From the NCBI GenBank assembly GCA_012931725.1, contig CM022949.1, positions 50,243,390 through 50,307,389 on the forward strand: a stretch of 64,000 nt of DNA, read 5' to 3'. The notes under the pieces were generated by a model. The model made no database searches, was not told where the DNA came from, and was given only the letters and a program-made list of their open reading frames with translations. A program made the translations under genes and the position numbers. Positions 11,423 to 20,759 of this stretch are shown one piece after another. Within the stretch, counting starts at the first letter, position 1; the number at the start of each line of letters is the position of its first letter. This DNA comes from Litsea cubeba (Eukaryota; Streptophyta; Magnoliopsida; Laurales; Lauraceae).

Positions 11423-12065
11423 GAGGCTGGGCGCCCATGGGGTGGTGCCCAGGTGACTTCATAGGGTGGGCGCCACAGGGCTGGCGCCTATGTGGACTGG
11501 TTCATGGTAGGCGCCCATGGGGTGGAGCCTACGTGGTTCGGATCATTCTCAAAGTTTGGTCCCATCTGAAGTCGGAATAGAATGGATAGATGTTCAATTG
11601 AGGGGACCTACACTAGCACTTAATTGACTGGGCGCCACAAGGGTGGTGCCCAGGTGGACTGGACAGAGTGGGCGCCCACCACAGGGTGCCTATGTGGACC
11701 GGAGAGTGTGGGCGCCACAAGGGTGGTGCCTAGATGGAAAGTTGTTTGGGTCTTTGTTTGGAGTGGTTACGGGCTGCCCTAAGTCAAGTTTGTGGAATAA
11801 TAGGGTGGGCGCCACACATGTGGTGCCTAGGTGGGCTGAAGAGTATGGGCGCCACACATGGGGTGCCTAGGTGGAGTCAATTCATTTTCGGAGTTTGGTC
11901 CCTACGTTGAGTGGTTCCGGTCCATTTTAGGTCAAACTAGTGATTTTGGAGGGTGGGCGCCACACATGGGGCGCCTAGGTGACCATGACTAGTGAGGGCG
12001 CCACACATGGGGCGCCTAGGTGAATTTGAGTAGGGTGGGCGCCCCTTGGGTGGTGCCTAGATGAA
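11423..12065 (+). repeat. Hairpin-unit array II
   Basis: About eleven units near 11427, 11467, 11506, 11627, 11668, 11708, 11805, 11845, 11955, 11996 and 12037. Spacing is about 40 bases within clusters. The loops differ from array I (ACAAGGGT, ACACATGG, CATGGGGT), while the arms GGGCGCC and GGTGCC or GGCGCC are kept. Many units combine TGGG on the left with CCTA on the right, which still pairs in plus-strand RNA through a G.U pair. The stretch would be transcribed if the TATA-like box at 11311 is real. Confidence 0.85.
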
Positions 12066-12095
12066 TTTCTGTTACTCTTTCTAAGGCAAACTTCG

Positions 12096-12245
12096 AAAAC
12101 TCATAACTTTTGATCCGCTTATCGGATTTGGACGTTCTACATACCGTCGGAAAGCTCTTGAAGTGAAGAATCCAATGGTCTAACTGTCCTAATGGTTATG
12201 GGCTGAGAAAAGATGGGGACCTCTGGATCAATGGATCTGGCTTCC
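12096..12245 (+). repeat. LTR block shared with the 31.9-kb and 46.1-kb LTRs
   Basis: The run CATAACTTTTGAT, then TCGGATTT, then GTYGGAAAGCTYTT and GAATYCANTGGTC, is found here and again in both LTRs of the Tekay-like element (about 31907 and 46070). Downstream resemblance also continues (AATGGTTATGGGCTGAG against AATGATTAGAGGTTGGA, then ATCAATGGATCTGGC against ATCTATGAACCAAGC). This marks 10.8-12.5 kb as LTR-like sequence of a related gypsy element, in plus orientation. Confidence 0.7.
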
Positions 12246-12592
12246 TAACTTAGGGTAATCGGATGGCATTTGGGTAAACTCGGTGTAATCTTTGTAAGAA
12301 CTGGCCTAAGCATGTCTTAAGTGGTTTGGAATATGTAGAGTTAGTGTAGTAGTCTGTCCTTGTGTGAAAGGTGAGTTGGACTCTAGATCTCAATGTGATT
12401 CGGCTTTCTTCTCACGAATTTCTAGAAGTCGTTGAACTAAGTCTGAAACTATCAAAAAGCATCTTCATTGTCATCAATTAATCTAAATTATGCCATTAAT
12501 CATTCAATTATGGGTGAAATGGGGGCATCGCTATATATGACAGGTGTTTAAGGCTATCATAGGGGCCAAATGAGGTGTCTACACAAAGCTCC
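12246..12592. other. LTR-like 3' part, non-coding
   Basis: No coding signal. It ends near 12582 with GGTGTCTACA, a plausible LTR terminus (CA end) in plus orientation. No primer binding site follows. The minus-strand transposon-type gene stops ten bases further on. Confidence 0.35.
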
Positions 12593-15306
12593 CTAATCAC
12601 TCTCGTCACTGTCCCCATCGTCCTCATCCTCATCATCACCAGAGCTCCCGCTACTAACATCCGGCGCCTCATCAGCCACGAAGCCTGAGAAATCAATATT
12701 AGGGAAGGCAATAGTAATCTTCCCTCGGAGTTCCTCTTAGCCAGCAATTAAAGCATCGGCGAGGCCATTCTGCAAGTCCTTCTCAGCCTCAGCAAGGCCA
12801 TCCTCTAAGTCATTCTCAGCCAGGACAGCCCTCTCCTCAGCTTGGGAAGCTCTATCCTGTGATGCCCTCATCTCTGCCTTCACGGCAGCCTCTCTAAGCA
12901 AAACCCTCTCGCGGGCCTTCAAAAGCTCAGCCTCACTGAGCGAAGCCCTCTCGCGGGCCTTCTGGAGCTCAGCCTTACTGAGCAAGGCCCTCTCGCAGGT
13001 CACCACAAGCTCAGCCTCAGCCTTGGTCACCCTCATGTGGGCTGTTGAGAGCTCAGTCTCAAACCTGGTCGCTCTCTCGTGAGCTGCCACAAGATCAGCC
13101 TCAGAAGTCTTCCTAGCAGCTTCAAGAGCGGCAATCTTTCCTTGACTAACAGAGAGTTCCTTATAAATACTCGCATTCTCCTGGCTCAGCTGACTGTGCA
13201 ATTGGGGCCTTCGACAATAAGCAGACGGATGCCGTGGAAGCCTGAAACGATAAGAGGCAAAGGAAATGAGAGTACATACACAAAATGGAAGGCTGGAGAA
13301 AAGGAGAACACGAGCCATTTACCTGAGCCAGACCTTCTAGAAACGTATCTATCATCCCCTCGGTGCCCAAGGCATTGATCCGAGTAAGTTCAACAAGAAT
13401 CACAAATCTCCCAAGCCTCTCCCGGATCGATAGCGGATTACCAACCGTGGGGCCAGCCCGAGTCGATGCCCCAGTTGAAGTTCCCGAGCGTGGGGGACAC
13501 GATCGAGGGGCAGAAGGTAGAGCTGTAGCAGTCGTGACCGAAGGAGATGCTGGTGGAAGAGACACAACATGAGAGGCCACTTGATTTGGCCGCGCCTGCG
13601 GCTCCACTACACGGGTGGTTACAAGAGAGCTCGCCCCAAGAGTCACTGGAGGAGAATCCCCTTTCGAGGCGTTATCTACCCTCGCTATCTTGGAAGAAGG
13701 GGTACTCTCACCAGAAAGGCGGGCCCCAATCACCTCCCTGCGTATCACCACTGCAGAAGCAAAAATACTACTTAGAGACGGAATATCAGGTTAACGAGAA
13801 AAAGTATGCCTAAAGCAAAAGTGATGTACATTTTCTCTTAGAGGAAGATTTCGGAGCGGGTCCACTAGTCACACTCTCTTTGGGAAGGAGGGTTCCTAAA
13901 TCTTTATCAGGATGAACCCTCACCGCCTGCAGTTTCCGCTCTTGATCAGCGGAGAGCACTGGAGCATCTGCACAAGAACAGTGACCACATACAGGTATAT
14001 ATATATAAAAAAAAAAACCATAAAGAGGATAGTCATCAATGGGTGTACGTAATTTTTTAGCAGCAGCCCATCGGGTGGTCACCAAAGCCCGGTCTGCCTC
14101 AGAGGCCCATTCACCACCAGTAAAGAAGAAACGAGATTTCCAACTGTGGCAGTTGGAGCGCAATCCAGTAAATAGCTTGTCTCCTCTAGGGGCAAGATAG
14201 TGCCATCCCCTATTGGGAACAGGAGATTCAGTCATGCTATAAGCGGCATGGAACTCCGCAGGAGAAGCATCCTCGAGATGTACCCTCATCCACAGTTCAA
14301 GGAAGCCAAGCAGGACTCTCCAGCCATTGGGGGCTAACCGCCCCGGGGTTAATGAAAAGTAATGGAGAATGCGGCAGAGGGAGGAGGACATAGGAAATCT
14401 CAGTCCTGCTTCAAGCATCTCCTCATAGATGACGATGTCACCAGATGAGCCATCACAAGCCGGCTCGTCCGTTTCAGCCCGCTGACACATAACAGTGGGA
14501 GGAATGCGATAAGAGACTGTGATCTTGAAAATATCATCATCAGTGTTGAGTGCACTGAAAAGTGTACTCACCTTGGATCCCTCGTCGTCCACCACAACTT
14601 TTGCCTTATACTTTTTGCGAGTCGCGCCAACACTAGCTGCAGCCGCACTCGCGCGTGTAGTGACACCCGAGGAGCCTGTTGCGCCCTGAGCGAAGCATGA
14701 TGCTGCCGCTGCTGACTCTTCGCTCGATTTGGCAGATCGCCCCTCACTTGCACCCTGGCGGGCGCCCAAGCCACCATCGCCCGTAGCCTGGCGGGCGCCC
14801 AGGTCGTCGCCGCCGCTCGCAGGACGGGCGCCCGCAACCAGGCGGCCGCCCAAGCCAGATCCGCCCTCTCCCATGTCATTGCCGCCGCCTGCAGAGCCGG
14901 ATCCGCCCTCGCCCGCTGCCGGGCGGGCGCCCACTCCCAGTCCACCGCCGCCTGCAGGGGCACCGAGCGCAGAGCCACCGCCCGCAGGGGCGCCGGCCAG
15001 GCCCTTGCCCGCTGCAGGGGGGACGACCGCAGCACCGCTGCCCGCAGCCTGGCCTGCCGGGCGGGCGACCACGTCCGGACCACAGCCCGCCGCCTGGCGG
15101 GTGCCCAGGCCAAAGCCACTTGTGCCATCGCCTTCGCTGCCGCTGCCTGTTGTCGCCGTCTTCTTCTCTCCCAATGGCTTTTCTTCTTTAGAGTACTCCA
15201 TTGCAGAGGCTACTTTCTTTCTCTTTGGGAAAAGTAATGCTCTAGGGCTTGAGTTGAAGCAATGGATAGTTTTTATAGCCTGGGTTTTAAAAAATGAGTA
15301 GTCCAA
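12593..15306 (-). pseudogene. Multi-exon transposon-type protein gene, lightly broken
   Basis: The predicted protein has a Gly/Ala-rich repeat region (about residues 50-200), then a domain with EEMLEAGLRFPMSSSLCRIL and LAPNGWRVLLGFLELW that matches my memory of the plant 'putative gypsy type transposon' family (Transposase_28, PF04195). A Ser/Pro-rich linker follows, then a long coiled coil of Ala/Glu/Arg heptads and an acidic tail (SSGSSGDDEDEDDGDSDESD). Splicing reads as exon 1 15306-14049, intron 14048-13968; exon 2 13967-13830, intron 13829-13751; exon 3 13750-13323, intron 13322-13242; exon 4 13241-12593. Introns 1 and 2 have GT..AG ends and matching phases. Intron 3 has good ends but the wrong phase, so one base is gained or lost there, and exon 4 has an in-frame TAA at 12739-12737. 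An inner start at 15201 (MEYSKEEK) is equally likely. Its biochemical function is unknown. Confidence 0.75.
14730..15125 (-). repeat. GC-rich repeat coding for Gly/Ala modules
   Basis: Imperfect units of about 30-40 bases repeat words such as CTGGGCGCCCGCCAG (LGARQ) and GCAGCGGGC. They encode GARPAAG-like modules inside the minus-strand gene above. GC content is far higher than in the surrounding DNA, and all frames on both strands stay open, which produces false overlapping ORFs. Confidence 0.7.
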
Positions 15307-15419
15307 GCCATGAGGACTCTCCGAGATACATATCTACAAAAACTGACAGAATTAAAATCAGAAAAGAGAAAAAGATTTTGGAGGGAGAAGAGACCAGAAT
15401 CTACCAATGCCCCCCTTTC

Positions 15420-16020
15420 AAAAAATTATTTGGGCACGGGGCATTGAGGGGCAAATGATGAGTCAGGCCCAAGTGACCCGAATCGTGATGGTGAGTCAGG
15501 TCCAAGCCCAAGTGACCCATTCCAGGATGATGGGTCAGGCCAAAGTAACTCGATCCGTGATCTGTTTAGTCTGTTGAGATCCGATGCTTGCTTCACGAAG
15601 CCTCGCCACGTCAAGGATACCACGTCGCTTCGGAAGAAGTCCTCTCCTTACCCGCTTTTACCAATTCGTGCAGAGAAGGTCTCACCTGCCTCCATCTGCC
15701 TCGTCCCTCGAGGGCAACTCTAAGGCTCCAGAGAGACGTTGCATTAAAGTCGTCCCCATCTGTTAGGGGAAGACTATAAATAGGAGAGCCCTCTCATCAC
15801 TTGGGGGGCAATTGATGTCTTTCACTTTTTTGCTAAGCTTGTAACCCTTTTACGCTCATCAAAGATCACCAGGCAATCCCTGCCTTTATGAAGTGGATGT
15901 AGGTCACACAGACTGAACCACTATAAATTTCCTTTCTCTCTCTCATTTATTTACCGCATTTATTACTGCAATTATTACTTGACCTGTGGTGTCCGAAATA
16001 TATTTTTGGCATCATCAAAA
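15420..16020 (+). mobile_element. LTR-like sequence in plus orientation
   Basis: The stretch starts near GGGCACGGGGCATTGAGGGG and repeats the word CAGGCCCAAGTGACCC in variant forms. It carries a TATA box in GACTATAAATAGGAG (about 15770-15784) followed by CTCTCATCACTTGGGGGGCA, and ends near TTTTTGGCATCATCA. This is the layout of a plant gypsy LTR (U3, TATA, R/U5). A purine-rich stretch (AAAAGAGAAAAAG, 15360-15372) lies just upstream and could be the polypurine tract. Exact ends, a partner LTR and a target-site duplication were not found. If it is a 3' LTR, the gene at 12593-15306 would be an antisense gene within that element. Confidence 0.5.
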
Positions 16021-17299
16021 GTGACTTTTTAAGTGGTTGAAATTTATAATTCTAGCAAATTAAGCAACGTGGAATTTGGAAAAAAAAAAGCACCTAGTCA
16101 ATCACTAAAGATGGGCTTAAATGAATTTTTCGCAAGAGAAGGTCAATCCTGAACTCATATTGTATTTTTGCAGACCTGACTAAAGTTAGCTTAAAACTTA
16201 AAACTTACCTCGAATAGGAAAAACATGGGATGGGTTTTGGTCTGTTTTGCCGTGCATGGTATGAGTTTGATCCTAGACATAATGAGGCTTTAGAGCAGCC
16301 TCAATAGGCCTTGATGCGGCCCATTTTCTGCGCACTAGACCTGAACCCTTGACCAATTATGAACTTAGTTTGTTAGTGTTAAGACACCTTGTATTGATTC
16401 TGTAACAGGTTTAAAGACTAGGAATCAATCCGATTCAACATAGGTTGATCGCATGCCGACTATATATAAGAATGGGTCATGCTGCTTCACAGAGTTTCTT
16501 CGATTTAAATTTTGATTGCGTGGGCCTAATGCACAAAACTTGAAACATATAGGATGGGGCTTTGTCAAGAACTCCATTAGTTCACACGGCATCCATGACT
16601 ATTGTGGTAGAATACAACACAAACTCCACACGGACAGGTCCATGTCGACCTTTGTGATTTGCACAACACAACTGCTTGCAGTTGTCTAGATATTTGGCTA
16701 ATTGAATTCAGAACGCTTTCACAACTATTTCAATAGTGATTTTTTGAGGGTGAAAAGATGTTGCTAAATCCAAGGTGTTGGTTTTACTTCTTTTAATGAA
16801 TAAGTTTAGGGGGTGTACATCGGTTAACCGATCAAATGTATTCAACTCGACTCGGACTTCGATCCTAGGAACCATGATTGGCGGTCAAATGACTGTCACT
16901 AATCATGGGATATGTTTTGTCTTAAAATAAATAAAAACTTTTAAAGGAAGGCCTTTGGGTCATGTCCTACAAATAGGATTATCCTACATTTGATTTAACC
17001 CCTTGGGTCATGTCCTACAAATAGGAGGTTTAATGTGAAATAAAAGTGACAACTACTCTTAAGAAATCAGGCAGCCAGCCAAAGGATAGGATCTTCCAAT
17101 TTAAGAGATTTTATGACATCCCTATTACATGCCTATGAATATATAGTCACTATATATAGTGTTTGGATATAGATGTGTAAAATATTTACCTATGTTTTAT
17201 ATATATGATCCATCCAAAGGCAAACTTATCACTCTAGTTAAATGATGTATATACAGGAAAAAAATTAAAAAATTAATTTTTTTTTATAAAATATATATG
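16021..17299. other. Non-coding, with a short direct repeat
   Basis: No coding signal. TTGGGTCATGTCCTACAAAT occurs twice, near 16957 and 17003. CTAATCATGKGATATG plus TTTTGTCTTAAAATAAATA occurs near 16900 and again near 18493. Confidence 0.4.
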
Positions 17300-17610
17300 T
17301 TTTGCCGGCGCAAAAAAACGTCAGCAAAAGTTTTCTAAAATTTATTTTAAAAAAAAAACTACTTTTCCCGGTGCAAAAAAACGCAGGCAAAAGATTTCTA
17401 ATTTTTTTTTAAAAAATAACTTTTTCCAGTGCAAAAAAACGCCGGCAAAAGGTTTCTAGAATTTTTTTTTAAAAAAATAACTTTTCCGGACTCGAAAAAA
17501 CGCCGGCAAAAGGTTTATAAATATTTTTTTTAAAAAAAACTTTTCCCGGCGCAAAAAAATGCCGGAAAAAGTTTTTCTAAAATTTATTTTTGAAAAAAAA
17601 ACTACTTTTT
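17300..17610 (+). repeat. Five-copy tandem hairpin repeat, about 60-bp unit
   Basis: Each unit has the form TTTTGCCGGCG, CAAAAAAA, CGCCGGCAAAA, so its two ends form an inverted repeat of up to 11 bases. An AT-rich tail (AAATTTTTTTTAAAAAAA) then follows. Copies start near 17301, 17362, 17422, 17483 and 17542, and the last has decayed arms. Such units are typical of subterminal regions of DNA transposons, but no terminal inverted repeat could be placed. Confidence 0.75.
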
Positions 17611-18044
17611 TTTATGACCAATTTGCTCCTTAACGGCCAAGGAGATCATGTCTCTTATTTTTCTCTTAGTTTTCAGCTTAATCATATTAATTATTATAAT
17701 TATCACAACCATTCCTGCATCTTCACGCTATTTTTCGATAAAACTCAAAATTCAAATTGAAGGGAATTTCTCTCAGAGTGCAGCTCCCATGCCGAAGTCT
17801 ACTAGATGTTTCGTCTCTGCATCATTAGGCATGGCTTCGAGCAACATCTTCACGAGGATGATCTAACATCTTCGCGCAACATCTCTACATCATCAGGCAT
17901 GGCTTCGAACAACATCTCTGCATCTCCGGCTTCTTTTTTTCTTTTCTTTTTTGGGTGAACCTTTTTCTCCGGCTTCACTTTCTTCACTCTTACCTGTTCT
18001 TTATCTCCGAAATTAATGTTTAGCAAGGTGAATGCGTTCCTCAA
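17611..18044. other. Non-coding stretch
   Basis: No convincing gene. The words CATCATTAGGCATGGCTTCGA and AACATCTTC or AACATCTCT recur between 17815 and 17925, suggesting a short local duplication. Confidence 0.35.
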
Positions 18045-18345
18045 ATAAAATTATCTGAGTTTGATAAGATAAACTCAGATAACTAAGATATTGTATCAAA
18101 CTTAGATAACTTTATCTGAATTCAGATGGAAAGTATTTGAATTTTGAAAGGTACCTGAGGTTTCATGCAAAACTCAAATAATTTTCTGAATTCATATAAC
18201 TTTATATCTGAACTCAGATATATAAAGTTATTTGAGTTTTGACAAATCTATCTGAGTTTTGGAAAACTAACTTGTTTAGCAGAATTCAAAAACTTAGATA
18301 CATTTATCTGCGCTTTTGAAAATTTATCTGAGTTTTGGAAGGTCC
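18045..18345. repeat. Dispersed 12-mer in both orientations (TTATCTGAGTTT)
   Basis: The word TTATCTGAGTTT and its complement AAACTCAGATAA, with variants, occur about a dozen times in 300 bases. At 18051-18082 two copies form a perfect 12-bp inverted repeat around an 8-base loop. No coding signal. Confidence 0.6.
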
Positions 18346-19113
18346 CTAGACAACTTCTCGATTTTTTTTATTTTCTCCTTCTCAAAAGTTTTTCTCGATT
18401 TTCTTCACAATTTTCTCCTTCTCATTTATGGGGCATCCATTAACTATGGCCAATTAAATTGTAGTTTACCATTATTAATGGCATATCCCACTAATCATGT
18501 GATATGTTTTGTCTTAAAATAAATAAGAATTGTGGGTGAAAGAAATATCCCATGATCTTCTCACATGCCTTAGTAGGAAAGGTGCTAGGGACAGCTGGCA
18601 GAAGAGAGAAAAATGGGGAAAGAAATATCCCATGATCTTCTCACATACCTTAGTGAAAATGATGACCACTAACGGTTGGCATGAAGAAGAGTAAATGCAG
18701 CCCTAAATGGGAGGAGAAAAATGCTCCATAATCCTGACAGTTACCGCCTTCCATTATGAGGAAGAGTAAACGTCCGCAGGAAAAAAAGGAGAACGTGGGA
18801 AGAGAAGATGAAAAAAATCAAGATATGAAGAGATAAAAGGGGAAAAAGAGATCAGAAAAAGAGGTATGCAATTTCTGAACCACAACTCTAATCAGAACGA
18901 GAACACGGTTCCAGAGGCTAACTTAAGCATTGGAGGATCCTCGGTCGGACCACCCGATCGAGTCTTCAATGTATTTTTCTTTGAAACATGAATACTATCA
19001 AGAGACATCGTGCGTGTGAGAAGAAGGAAAACAAACAGAGTCTTCACGGTGATTTTCTATGATATAAGTAGAAAAATCTCTTTAGGCCAAGAAGAAGGAG
19101 GGAGGTCTCCATT
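18346..19113. other. Non-coding, with a short direct duplication
   Basis: GAAAGAAATATCCCATGATC followed by TTCTCACAT occurs twice, near 18540 and 18619. No gene is seen. Confidence 0.35.
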
Positions 19114-19236
19114 GCCGAGCATAGACAAGCCGAGCTGACCTGCTTTCCTCGGAGCCGAGTAGAGACAAGCTAAGCTGATGTGCTTTCCTTGGATTGCCGA
19201 GTAGAGACAAGCCGAGTTGACCTCTAGTCCTCGGAC
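19114..19236. repeat. Three-copy tandem repeat, about 42-bp unit
   Basis: Three units begin GCCGAGYAKAGACAAGC and end TCCTCGGA or a variant. No coding role is seen. Confidence 0.65.
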
Positions 19237-19556
19237 CAATCAAAATTAGACCTTATGAGAACTTTTAAAAGAATGGTAACTTGGACATTTTAGGTGTTCA
19301 AGTTTGAGAAAATGACATCCCACTCTATTTTTTTATCATCTCGAATTTATGTAAGTAGGATTATCTCTAGATCTACATCCAACAAGAGATCTTGTGTGTA
19401 CTATCTGGATCCAGAATCATCTTAAAAGACTGAAGGTCCAATTTCCTGATAACATTTAGGTGTTCTTCAGACGGCAGTAATTTCTATATGCAACCTATAT
19501 AGATTCTTAACATCAATTTACCCCTTCATATGCCATATGACAAAGAAGACTGTTCC

Positions 19557-19557
<1 letters not shown>
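19237..19557. other. Non-coding stretch
   Basis: Nothing recognised. Confidence 0.3.

Positions 19558-19590
<33 letters not shown>
19558..19590. repeat. Poly-C tract (33 C)
   Basis: Uninterrupted run of C after CCA and before TCCC. The opposite strand is an equally long G run with G-quadruplex potential. Length accuracy is doubtful in any assembly. Confidence 0.85.
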
Positions 19591-19593
<3 letters not shown>

Positions 19594-19804
19594 CTTTTTT
19601 CATTTAACCAGAGTAGTGAAGGAACCAATTCTGGCCAACCCTGGTCCGACTTGATTGGACCGGTTCAATTTTGATTGGAACACCTCGAAACTCAAACCTC
19701 CAACCAGCTTCTTTAACCAAAGAACCACTACCGAACCGTAAGAAATGTTTAGCCAATTGCCCGTGGGCCTTTGTCAGATTAAGCAGTTGGCTTCGTACAA
19801 CAAG

Positions 19805-20751
19805 CAGGGCCGGCTCACCATATAGGCAGGTGAAGCAAGTGGTGGGGGCCTCACCATGAGAGGGCCTCATAATTTTATTGGATTAGTAACATTAACATGA
19901 TAAAGTTAAAAGAGAAACTCCTGGTACATTTGAAAACCAAAACCAGAGAAGATAGACGAAGAAGAAGCAGGAAATAGAATCACAGTAAAAATAAAAGTAT
20001 TCTAAAATAAGTACGTTTTTAAAGGTATCAAATCTCGCTAGGAATCATCTGAAATGAATTCAAATGAACTCGAGCTAGATAAGAAAATTGATCACAATTT
20101 GACCCGTTTTCTAATGAAACTGAAATCATCGAAAAATTTCATCATTGGAAATTTTTCATAAAATCAGAATTACAAATAAGTCCTTTTTTATATAGAAAAT
20201 ACCCTGTTTTTCATAAAATGGCATTTCAAATCAACCTTGACTCATGGGATCCACTAATTAGGATACTATTGAGTCTTTTCCAAACTCATATATTGCTTAT
20301 TGAATACTATTAACAGTACCTGTTACAGTTGCTTCAACCGAAAGAAGTTTTTCGAAATTAAAATTAATAAAATCTTATCTATGATCAACTATGTCAGAAT
20401 AGAGATTAAGCGGGTTAGCCATTTTATCTATTAAGAAGAAAATTTTGGAAAACCTTGAATACAAAAACTTGATCAATAAGTTTGCATCACAAAAGGCAAG
20501 AAAGGTTAAATTCACTTAAAAAAATAAATCCCTCAGCAAGCTCTAAAAAAAACAAACCCCCCCCCCCCCCCCAAAAAAAAAAAAAAAAAAAACCCAAATT
20601 TTTTTTTAAGTCCGCCAATGTACTACTCATAGTGTACATTGCCGGTCCCAAGTTCGGATTAAGGACGAGGGTTTTCTCATGTCACACATACAAACTAGGG
20701 GCCTCGTTTATACTTTCGCCTGGGGCCACATATTGTCTTGAGACGGCCCTG
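19805..20751 (+). mobile_element. Degenerate hAT transposon
   Basis: The left end reads CAGGGCCGGCTC and the right end reads GAGACGGCCCTG, an 11-of-12 inverted repeat of hAT type. The right flank CGTACAAG matches the left flank CGTACAACAAG apart from two bases, fitting an 8-bp target duplication that has since changed. Inside is the remains of the hAT dimerisation domain (20319-20513). C-, A- and T-runs near 20557-20606 are low-complexity sequence inside the element. At 947 bp it is far too short to be autonomous. Confidence 0.8.
20319..20513 (+). pseudogene. hAT transposase C-terminal dimerisation remnant
   Basis: The frame reads PVTVASTERSFSKLKLIKSY and later RLSGLAILSI and NLINKFASQKARKVKF, which is the conserved C-terminal hAT domain used for transposase dimerisation. 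Two in-frame stops interrupt it: a TGA where CGA (Arg) is expected and a TAG where CAG (Gln) is expected, both single C-to-T changes. The rest of the transposase is not recognisable. The element is dead. Confidence 0.85.
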
Positions 20752-20759
20752 CGTACAAG

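Noticed and set aside
8128..12065. CRISPR-like array of short repeats
   Set aside because: The spacers are themselves diverged copies of one sequence, unit spacing is irregular at the larger scale, no cas genes are present, and the surrounding DNA is plant nuclear sequence.
14750..14830. Shared TGGGCGCCC word linking the Gly/Ala-repeat gene to the hairpin arrays
   Set aside because: The shared part is a 9-base GC palindrome that follows from the codons for Leu-Gly-Ala-Arg; the second hairpin arm and the flanks do not match.
14568..15301. Overlapping ORFs of 186 and 190 aa on both strands
   Set aside because: They are shadows of the GC-rich repeat in the main minus-strand frame, with no domain of their own.
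17648..17866. 72-aa ORF with a hydrophobic start
   Set aside because: It lies in repeat-rich sequence beside the hairpin array, has no known domain, and its hydrophobic start is an AT-rich run.
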